30,870 bases of DNA from assembly GCA_046313675.1 (NCBI GenBank), contig JBKBXU010000008.1:1-30870 (forward strand), written 5' to 3'. Of the stretch, positions 17,633 to 23,929 are shown one piece after another (positions within the stretch are counted from its first letter, which is position 1; each line of letters opens with the position of its first letter). Source of the stretch: JBKBXU01 sp046313675. GTDB lineage: Bacteria; Bacteroidota; Bacteroidia; Cytophagales; Cytophagaceae. The notes under the pieces were generated by a model. It did not search any database, was not told where the DNA came from, and worked only from the letters and a program-made list of their open reading frames with translations. Position numbers and translations under genes: made by a program.

Positions 17633-18030
17633 TTTTTAAAATTAATTATTTAAAAAATACTTAAAATCAATCTATTGCACGAATAACTTAAAGTATAAGT
17701 ATTGAGATGTGCCCCTTAAACCAAACTACCCGTTGAGTTCCGAGGGCTCTACAGATTAAATAATACAGAAGAGTCTTTGACTTGGTTTTTGAGGCAAAAG
17801 GCAGAAATAAGAATCCGGGAGGTGTGTGCTGTCCGAATTTTTTTAATATATTAGCTTAGTTCGTGCTATTTGGCGATACAATCGCCGCTCTCAATAATCC
17901 TCGTTGCAAACGAGGACTATTGAGCTATTGAGGAAAAGTTAGGTTTAAAGTAAATATAAAAATATGGGAGGTGTGAAACTTTCCGGTTTTTTTTTGTCTT
18001 AACCAGGCCATGATTTTCAGGATGGGCAAA
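17633..18030. other. Gene-free region with second repeat patch
   Basis: I see no gene. Positions 17633-17810 hold nothing recognisable. From 17812 there is a degenerate AATCCGGGAGGTGT...TCCGAATTTTTTT hairpin element, then the REP-like composite element to 17924, then GAAAAGTTAGGTTTAAAGT (from 17933), and a second degenerate terminator-like element (about 17959-18026) resembling the 59-bp repeat. Confidence 0.7.
17846..17924 (+). repeat. REP-like composite element (two hairpins), copy 2
   Basis: Matches 16106-16181: TTAGCTTAGTTCGTGCTATT, then the hairpin GGCGAT-ACA-ATCGCC (17872-17886), then a two-tier hairpin at 17890-17924. In the latter, CTCAATA pairs with TATTGAG (7 bp) and, after a 2-by-2 internal loop, CCTCGTT pairs with AACGAGG (7 bp) around GCA. 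This copy has perfect pairing in both tiers. Confidence 0.75.
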
Positions 18031-18065
18031 AAAAAATAGCGTTCAGGTAATACCTAAACGCTATT
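18028..18065 (-). terminator. Intrinsic terminator of the lamin-tail/barrel operon
   Basis: AATAGCGTT (18035-18043) pairs with AACGCTATT (18057-18065), with an inner AGGT/ACCT stem. An A run at 18028-18036 becomes a T run in the minus-strand transcript. It lies 18 bp past the stop codon at 18084. Confidence 0.85.
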
Positions 18066-18083
18066 CTCTAAATTTCAGAAAGT

Positions 18084-19742
18084 TTATTCAAAATGGACTT
18101 TAACCGTTTGGGTTAAATGGGTGTTGTGTTCCTTAATACTTACTATATAAAGGCCTTTTAAGCCTAAATGGGTTACATCAACGTTGACATCTTTTAAGGA
18201 TTGGTATTCCTTGGTATAGACCACAGATCCCATGGAATTAAGGATTTCAATTCTCCCTGGTGCATTGGAAGCAATTGACAAGTTGAACATTCCCTGGTTA
18301 GGATTTGGATATAGTCCAATGGTTGATGCTTGAGCATTTATTCGGTTCATTATGCAATCACTGAAATTGCCATTATCCCTGCCTGGGTTGGCAAACACAG
18401 GTACGCCGCTGTAAAGGTCAATGTAATCATCAAATGACTGAGAGGTTTTCCAGTTGCCAGGCATAAATCCTGCAGCATTGGGATGGCATAACATCAGTGA
18501 TGAGCCATTCCCTCGGGCTTCCTGGGGCCATGGTTCCTCAACTCCATAATTAACAGAGTCAATAAACTCTCCAATAGAGTTAATTATAGCTACTCTTTCG
18601 CCATCATTGCTTAATCCTCCCGTAGTCCATTGGAAGGTACCGGTGATGCCATAGAATTGTTCAGCCTCAGCTTTATTATACACAAGTACTACATAAGCAT
18701 GAGCCCCTATTGTTGTCATGCTTGGAAACTGATATCGAACCCCTCTCGTTTCGTATCCACCGATATTTGCGGCCTGGCTACTGTTGTTATATATCTCAAT
18801 AAACTCAAGCTCATCAGGGCCGGGGTTATCATACATAATTTCAGTAATTCTGAGCGATGCCTTTGTATCGTTGAAAACAATGGTGTATTGTGCCTGAGGC
18901 ATCACATTGCCTGCCATGTCCTGAATGTTGGAAATGGTGAGGGTGTAGAATCGTCCTGTTTCAAAAGTATTTTGAATTTGCAAACGAACTGTTTGTCCAT
19001 TATCAAGTACACTTGCCGAGGTAATGGTTCTGTTGCTTATGGAATAGTTACCTGTGTTTTCAGCGATAAATTGATTTAAAGGTTCATCAAAGCGAATTTC
19101 CACCCTGATATTTGTTGTCGTAATGACAGACTGGATAATCGGTGGGTATATGTCACCTTTAGCATTACATTCCGTTGCAGCTCTTCCCGGGGAAGCATAG
19201 ATTGGATCATTTCTTCCATCGAGCGTAAAGTTTCCGGCAAAATCTGCCTCTTCTGAAATGCCCCAATTATAGCCACGCGAATTGTCTGAGTCATAATCGC
19301 ATAAAATCAGGGAAGGCCCTGTGCCGGCCGCTGAGGGATCCCAGGGCCAATCGGTTCTATAGTATACCGAGTCGACCACATTGCCCTGTGAATCAATTAT
19401 TTTAATTTCTTCGCCATCGTTGCTTAAAGCCCCTTCTGTCCATTGCAAGGCTGGGGTTGTAAGGTTAAAGAAATTATTGACATAATTAGCATGTCGGGCA
19501 AGGACAAGGTAGGCTCCTGGTTCAAGGTTATAATCGGGGAATACAAAATAAACACCCTCTACAATTTCATATCCTCCAAGGTTAATCGTTATATCACCAG
19601 GGTTATGAATTTCAAAAAATTCTAAACTATCGGGTCCCGGACTGTCATAAAATATTTCACTTATTACAATCTGAGCTTGTGCAGAATAAGAGATTCCTAT
19701 CAGGAAACAGAGGTACAAGACTAGTTTATTTATTGGTTTCAT
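18084..19742 (-). CDS. Secreted protein with two lamin-tail domains and T9SS sorting domain
   Basis: A 552-residue protein with a signal peptide ending SAQAQ (residue 24). Domains: lamin-tail domain 1 (about 25-170; IVISEIFYDSPGPDSLEFFEI, GEEIKIIDSQGNVVDSVYY), a bacterial Ig-like/SbsA-type domain (about 195-290; DIYPPIIQSV..., FDEPLN, ISNIQDMAGNVM), lamin-tail domain 2 (about 293-440; LRITEIMYDNPGPDELEFIEI) and a T9SS type A C-terminal domain (about 475-552; IGLYPNPNQGMFNL..., GLYIVSI). Lamin-tail domains in bacteria occur on exported proteins, often with nucleases or CotH kinases; their ligand is not firmly known. No catalytic domain is present, so a surface binding or scaffold role is inferred. 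The gene directly follows a small barrel-protein gene with a 3-bp gap, so they are one transcript. The domain is shared with the giant CotH-like protein in this window. Confidence 0.9.
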   Translation of the reverse strand: MKPINKLVLYLCFLIGISYSAQAQIVISEIFYDSPGPDSLEFFEIHNPGDITINLGGYEIVEGVYFVFPDYNLEPGAYLVLARHANYVNNFFNLTTPALQWTEGALSNDGEEIKIIDSQGNVVDSVYYRTDWPWDPSAAGTGPSLILCDYDSDNSRGYNWGISEEADFAGNFTLDGRNDPIYASPGRAATECNAKGDIYPPIIQSVITTTNIRVEIRFDEPLNQFIAENTGNYSISNRTITSASVLDNGQTVRLQIQNTFETGRFYTLTISNIQDMAGNVMPQAQYTIVFNDTKASLRITEIMYDNPGPDELEFIEIYNNSSQAANIGGYETRGVRYQFPSMTTIGAHAYVVLVYNKAEAEQFYGITGTFQWTTGGLSNDGERVAIINSIGEFIDSVNYGVEEPWPQEARGNGSSLMLCHPNAAGFMPGNWKTSQSFDDYIDLYSGVPVFANPGRDNGNFSDCIMNRINAQASTIGLYPNPNQGMFNLSIASNAPGRIEILNSMGSVVYTKEYQSLKDVNVDVTHLGLKGLYIVSIKEHNTHLTQTVKVHFE

Positions 19743-19745
19743 GAT

Positions 19746-20255
19746 TTAAAATGTAAAGCTAAGCCGGAATAAAATTTTGTTTCTGAAAGCAGAGTATGGT
19801 GTATGTGCCAGGTCTGCCAGTACAGTTAAATATGCGTAATAATCTTTGTATAACAATTGTCGGTATCCTGCTCCAATGAAGAATGAGGAGGTTGACACCG
19901 GATAGAATTCATACGTCAATTCATGGAGATAGGGTACCCTTGAAAATAAATATTCGGTATGGAAAAAGATATTGTCAGAAGCGTAGATGCGTGTAAATAT
20001 ATTTGCAGCCATGCTATTTCTTCCCTGCAGGTGGCCTGTACGATAATAATGAATATAATTAAGTCCTATACCTGGAGAAACTCTTTTATGTACGGGGAAA
20101 TTTATAGTAGGGGAGATTTCAAAATATGCCAGTTGTAAATTGTAATTAAACCCTGGCGTAAATTTCTTAGGGTTTGAGTATCTGATGGTATCGTTTGCCG
20201 AAGCCTGTCCTAAATATAAATATGTTAATAAAATTACAAGTGAAAACCTGGTCAT
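19746..20255 (-). CDS. Small predicted outer-membrane beta-barrel protein
   Basis: A 169-residue protein with a signal peptide (MTRFSLVILLTYLYLGQASA) and then alternating hydrophobic/polar strands rich in aromatic residues: FNYNLQLAYFEIS, GIGLNYIHYY, AANIFTRIYAS, FFHTEYLF, SSFFIGAGYRQLL, YYAYLTVLADLA and a terminal NKILFRLSFTF. Ending in a strand with a C-terminal Phe is the usual signature of an outer-membrane barrel inserted by the BAM complex. The size suggests eight strands. I do not recognise a specific family. Its stop lies 3 bp before the start of the double lamin-tail protein gene, so the two are likely co-expressed and the barrel may anchor or display its partner. The start faces the divergent operon at 20379. 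Confidence 0.8.
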   Translation of the reverse strand: MTRFSLVILLTYLYLGQASANDTIRYSNPKKFTPGFNYNLQLAYFEISPTINFPVHKRVSPGIGLNYIHYYRTGHLQGRNSMAANIFTRIYASDNIFFHTEYLFSRVPYLHELTYEFYPVSTSSFFIGAGYRQLLYKDYYAYLTVLADLAHTPYSAFRNKILFRLSFTF

Positions 20256-20329
20256 TTCGAGGGTATTATTGAATTATGAAAGTTAAATGATTTACGAATT
20301 TATAATTTTTCTTAGAAAAGTCTGTTAAA

Positions 20330-20347
20330 TTTTAAGATATCTTAAAA
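20330..20347. promoter_or_regulatory. 18-bp palindrome in the divergent promoter region
   Basis: TTTTAAGATATCTTAAAA is a perfect 18-bp palindrome, 32 bp before the ATG at 20379 and 75 bp before the start of the divergent barrel gene (20255). A dimeric regulator could bind here and act on both transcripts. Being AT-only at its ends, it could also occur by chance in this sequence. Confidence 0.4.
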
Positions 20348-20378
20348 AAAAAATTTAAATTCGCATCAGGGTTATGTT

Positions 20379-21365
20379 ATGTTAATGTTAAATTTGTGTT
20401 ATATACATCTTAGGACAAAAGGTTTAATCAGTTTTTTGTGCATTTGTGCCTTGATGTTTGCTTGTCATTCAAAAAAGGGATGCACCGATCCTGGTTCCTT
20501 AAGCTATGATCCTGAAGCGAAGATCAGTGATGGAAACTGCCAGTACAACTCTAAAGAGCTGGAGTCACAAAGATTGGTGACTTTGGATGCATTCTTCAGA
20601 GAGAATTCCGCTTTGCTATACCTTGAAAACAGGTTATGGACCATAAATGATGATCCGGGAGAAAACTATCTTTACAGTATAGATTTGATCACCGGCAAAC
20701 CCAGAGAAATTATTGAGTTGGAAGGGGTGGACAATCACGATTTTGAGTCCCTTGCTTCGGATGGTGAATATATTTATATATGCGATACAGGAAATAATCC
20801 GGGCAACCGTACAGACCTTGCCATATACAGAATAAAAATTATACCTGAAAATCAGCTAAAGCCACGAATGTCCGTTCCGGCCGAAAAGATTTCTTATCAT
20901 TTTGCCGATCAGACTGATTTTTCCAGGAATACAGATAATAACCTGGATGGCGAAGGCGTAATTTTTTACAAAGGCCATTTATATATTTTTACAAAAAATC
21001 ATGGAAATAACCTTTGTCATCTTTATAAAATTCCTGCGACCCCCGGACACCATGCAGCCCACAGAATAGGTGTTTTTAATTCAAATGGGCTTATCACTGG
21101 AGCCGATATAGATAAGGATGGCAAAAGGATTATTTTATGTGGTTATGATAAAGATATAAACAGAACCTTTTTATGGCTGTTAGAAGATTTTGAAGAAGAT
21201 AAATTTTTTGCGGCCAGGAAGAAAATATGCTATGAAACGGGGCCTGCCTTAAAAATGGGACAGGTTGAAGGGGTTTGTTTTTTTAGAGACAATAGGGTGT
21301 TTATTTCCAATGAGCAATGGAGGGGAGTGCCTCCTTCTGTTTACCAACTTGATCTGAAGAACTGA
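20379..21365 (+). CDS. Predicted beta-propeller-like lipoprotein
   Basis: A 328-residue protein whose N-terminus (hydrophobic stretch ISFLCICALMFAC) is a lipoprotein signal with the lipobox cysteine at about residue 29. Just after it is a short Cys-bounded motif, CTDPGSLSYDPEAKISDGNC, a common Bacteroidota extracellular motif of the type CTDP..NY.P.A..DDGSC. The rest has repeated blade-like segments (ENRLWTINDDPGENYLYSID, DGEYIYICDTGNNPGNRTD, GHLYIFTKNHGNN, ADIDKDGKRIILCGYD, DNRVFISNEQW), consistent with a propeller fold. No enzyme motif is recognised. It opens a five-gene operon, with a 2-bp gap to the HlyD-type adaptor gene. The role is unknown; a sensor or accessory subunit of the envelope system is inferred. 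Tandem ATGs (20379, 20385) make the exact start uncertain by two codons. Confidence 0.82.
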   Translation: MLMLNLCYIHLRTKGLISFLCICALMFACHSKKGCTDPGSLSYDPEAKISDGNCQYNSKELESQRLVTLDAFFRENSALLYLENRLWTINDDPGENYLYSIDLITGKPREIIELEGVDNHDFESLASDGEYIYICDTGNNPGNRTDLAIYRIKIIPENQLKPRMSVPAEKISYHFADQTDFSRNTDNNLDGEGVIFYKGHLYIFTKNHGNNLCHLYKIPATPGHHAAHRIGVFNSNGLITGADIDKDGKRIILCGYDKDINRTFLWLLEDFEEDKFFAARKKICYETGPALKMGQVEGVCFFRDNRVFISNEQWRGVPPSVYQLDLKN

Positions 21366-21367
21366 AA

Positions 21368-22447
21368 ATGAATAGAAAACATATATACATATCGTCAATA
21401 ATTGTAGTAGTGGTAATTGTTCTTAGTTTGCCTTTTGAAGTTCCTTATACTGTTTATTCAACTGGCAAGGTCTATACAATTAATGAATGGGTGCTTGGCC
21501 GCTCCAGTGATGGACGTATTGTGTCGATGTTAAAGAACAATCAGACTGGAACGGTCAATTCTTATGGCGGCAGGGATTTTTTGAGACAAGATGCATTTGA
21601 TTTTGTATTGGATCCTAATCTGGGATTCAGGCAGTACATAGAAAAAGGGGAGGTGATAGGCCAGCTTACTTCTAATGAATTAGAGCGATTAATAATTAAA
21701 CTGGAAGGCGATCTGAAGGTGGAACGCGGCAATTTAATGGTGGTTTCCACAGGAGAGAAGCCTGAAACGGTACGGGAAGCAGAAAATGCACTGACCCTGG
21801 CCAAAGAACGTTTTGCCATACAGGAAAAGCTTTTGCAAAGAACCCGGAAATTATATGAAGACTCTTTAATTGCACCTCAGGAATACGATATTGCCTTAAA
21901 TACCTATGAAATGAGCCGCATCAGCGTTTCTCTTGCTCAGGCAAACCTTGAAAAAATCAGTACAGGAGAAAAGCCTGAAGAGGTTATTTTTTCGAGACAT
22001 AAAATTGCAGCTCTGGAGAGCCAATTGGCAAATCTTAAGGAGAGAATGGAGTCCTTTAATATTACCGCTCCGTTTTCCGGTTACTTACAGCATAAAAAAG
22101 GCATTTCAGCATCTGTAGGGATGGATGTCATTGTTAATATACTTGATACCTCAGCATATGTTATTGTAACCCCTGTTCAGGTAAAGGATTTGAAATACGT
22201 TCAGACAGGGCAACCTGCCACACTTCACCTATTTAATTCCAGCGGAAAAATTTCAGGTACGGTAAGTAATATTGATAATACCATTCAAATCGTTGGAGGT
22301 AAACAGGCAGTGTATGTAACCTGTATTATTGACAAAACAAATGATGAGATAATGCCTGGAATTTTCGCCCAGACTGTAATAGAATGTGACCGACTGACTA
22401 TACGGGATTATTTACTTAGAATTGCACAGAATATAATGTATAGATAA
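21368..22447 (+). CDS. HlyD-type membrane fusion (periplasmic adaptor) protein
   Basis: A 359-residue protein with an N-terminal membrane anchor (about 7-22), a short strand region (YTVYSTGKVYTINEW), a long coiled-coil hairpin (about 105-230) and a barrel-sandwich/beta domain (about 231-340; APFSGYLQHKKGISASVGM..., VQTGQPATLHLF). The hairpin contains a duplicated phrase, STGEKPE, at about 127-133 and 198-204. Adaptors of this kind join an inner-membrane transporter to a TolC-type outer-membrane channel. A TolC-family gene is three genes downstream, but no ABC, RND or MFS pump gene is in the operon. The stop codon overlaps the next start by one base (TAATG), so translation with the VTC gene is coupled. 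The barrel-sandwich seems to have its first half at about 30-105, split by the hairpin as usual. Confidence 0.9.
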   Translation: MNRKHIYISSIIVVVVIVLSLPFEVPYTVYSTGKVYTINEWVLGRSSDGRIVSMLKNNQTGTVNSYGGRDFLRQDAFDFVLDPNLGFRQYIEKGEVIGQLTSNELERLIIKLEGDLKVERGNLMVVSTGEKPETVREAENALTLAKERFAIQEKLLQRTRKLYEDSLIAPQEYDIALNTYEMSRISVSLAQANLEKISTGEKPEEVIFSRHKIAALESQLANLKERMESFNITAPFSGYLQHKKGISASVGMDVIVNILDTSAYVIVTPVQVKDLKYVQTGQPATLHLFNSSGKISGTVSNIDNTIQIVGGKQAVYVTCIIDKTNDEIMPGIFAQTVIECDRLTIRDYLLRIAQNIMYR

Positions 22448-23232
22448 TGAGCAATCTTCGCTATGAAAGAAAATATTATGTTCGAAATGATCAACTGGAA
22501 GCATTAAGGAATAGGTTGTTGCCCTTTGTTAATCCGGATGTTCATGCTAAAACTCAAAGTGGAGGATTAAGTCAGTATACGGTAAGAAGCATATATTACG
22601 ACACTCCTCTTATGGAGTATTATGACGAGAAAATGGAGGGCTTAGAGCTCCGGAGTAAATATCGTATCAGGGTATATGATCAGCCTGTTGAAGGTGCAAT
22701 TGCTTTTCTTGAAATAAAAAAGAAACTGGGAAACAGGATTAAAAAACACAGGGCGGTATTGCCATATACTAATTTACTAGACCTCGTTCGGACAGGAGAT
22801 GTTGAAAAATATGTGGAGAATACAAAGAAATTTCCCAATTCGGTACAGGACGCAAAGAGGTTCCTCTATTATTTCTATAAGAAAAGTTTGAGGCCGGTTA
22901 ACCTTATTACTTATGACAGGGAAGCCTACCATGGTAAATTTGACTCAGGGGTAAGAATAACGTTTGATAAAAATGTACGAAGCAGTATTTATCCTTGCCT
23001 TGAAGAATTGTTCTCTGAAAACAGAGCAAAAGTTATTACACCCGGATATTTTATTTTAGAAGTAAAATATTTTCATGTTTACCCTTTATGGGCGCACTCT
23101 ATGATTGAAGAATTTGGGCTAAGGCATGAGGCTATATCAAAATTTTCAACAGGTGTTGATGTACATTATGTAAATTCATCGAAAAGGTTTTCTCCCATTA
23201 GTTCTGCAAGGGTGCCTTTTTATAAAAGATAA
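22447..23232 (+). CDS. VTC-domain protein (polyphosphate polymerase-like)
   Basis: A 261-residue protein made of a VTC domain alone, without the SPX domain or membrane part of the eukaryotic complex. The tunnel residues expected from the polyphosphate polymerase Vtc4 have counterparts: ERKYY (K9), RSIYYDT (R47), KYRIRVY (R73, R75), LEIKKK (E89, K91), NRIKKHR (K99-R102), YDREAY (R158), LEVKY (E205, K207) and SKFSTG (K232). Vtc4 makes polyphosphate from ATP inside a basic tunnel. All key positions appear conserved, so activity as a triphosphate-tunnel-type polymerase is plausible but unproven. The protein is soluble and its likely partner is the DUF4956 membrane protein 22 bp downstream; these two families are commonly adjacent in bacteria, often beside a CotH kinase. 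Confidence 0.92.
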   Translation: MSNLRYERKYYVRNDQLEALRNRLLPFVNPDVHAKTQSGGLSQYTVRSIYYDTPLMEYYDEKMEGLELRSKYRIRVYDQPVEGAIAFLEIKKKLGNRIKKHRAVLPYTNLLDLVRTGDVEKYVENTKKFPNSVQDAKRFLYYFYKKSLRPVNLITYDREAYHGKFDSGVRITFDKNVRSSIYPCLEELFSENRAKVITPGYFILEVKYFHVYPLWAHSMIEEFGLRHEAISKFSTGVDVHYVNSSKRFSPISSARVPFYKR

Positions 23233-23254
23233 AATTATTTGAATCGCTATACTA

Positions 23255-23929
23255 ATGAATGAAGAATTAAAGGATATCTTTTTCTACTCTCTGACATTCA
23301 GGGATATATTTAATCACCTGGTGGTAGCCTTAATCTGTGGATTATTGATTTCCGTTTTATACCGGATGACCTACAGAGGTTTGAGTTATTCTACCACTTT
23401 TGTTAATACCCTCATACTATTGACAATGATTACAGCTGTTGTAATTATGGTTATAGGAAATAATCTTGCAACTGCATTCGGATTGGTTGGAGCAATGTCC
23501 ATTATACGATTTCGTACCGCCGTTAAAGATTCCCAGGATATCATGTTTATCTTTTTTTCCCTGGCTATTGGCTTAGCCTGTGGTGTAGGATTGTTCTCAG
23601 TAGCGATACTTGGTACCTTAGGTATAGGTTCTGTTTTTTATATAATTGTACGGGCAAACCTTTCTGCTCCGAGAAAAAGAGATTTCCTTCTTCAGTTATT
23701 GATAAAAGGATCAGAAAATGATACGGTAGAAGTCGGTAAGGTAATCTCACGGTTCTGCCGAAGCCATAAAGTAATTAATATAAAAGCCATTGGTGAAGAT
23801 AATCACGATATGCTTGAAGTATCTTATTATATCAGATTTAAAAATGAGGAAAAAAGCCAGAACATGATGCGTGAAATAAAGCAACTTGAAGGAGTTCAGC
23901 ATGCAAATCTGTTCTTTGATGAAGAATAA
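23255..23929 (+). CDS. DUF4956 family membrane protein
   Basis: A 224-residue protein with about four hydrophobic membrane segments (about 20-38, 49-68, 95-113 and 114-132) and a C-terminal cytoplasmic-looking domain (about 140-224). The signature of the family is visible in GLVGAMSIIRFRTAVKDSQD (about 76-95), followed by IMFIFFSLAIGLACG. The arginines in the RFRT segment next to a membrane span could contact a polyanion. The soluble tail (DFLLQLLIKGS..., HDMLEVSYYIRF, MMREIKQLEGVQHANLFFDEE) resembles an ACT/ferredoxin-like regulatory fold, by inference. DUF4956 proteins are known neighbours of VTC-domain proteins. A channel or exporter for the VTC product is an attractive guess, all the more because HlyD and TolC components flank it here. 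Its end overlaps the TolC-family start. Confidence 0.92.
   Translation: MNEELKDIFFYSLTFRDIFNHLVVALICGLLISVLYRMTYRGLSYSTTFVNTLILLTMITAVVIMVIGNNLATAFGLVGAMSIIRFRTAVKDSQDIMFIFFSLAIGLACGVGLFSVAILGTLGIGSVFYIIVRANLSAPRKRDFLLQLLIKGSENDTVEVGKVISRFCRSHKVINIKAIGEDNHDMLEVSYYIRFKNEEKSQNMMREIKQLEGVQHANLFFDEE

Noticed and set aside
15796..17924. CRISPR array or integron attC sites suggested by repeated hairpins
   Set aside because: Spacing is irregular, units have different sequences and orientations, there are no equal-length unique spacers, and no cas or integrase gene is present.
18630..19079. 149-residue plus-strand frame inside the double lamin-tail gene
   Set aside because: It opposes a well-supported gene, has no signal or domain, and shows the odd composition of an antisense frame.
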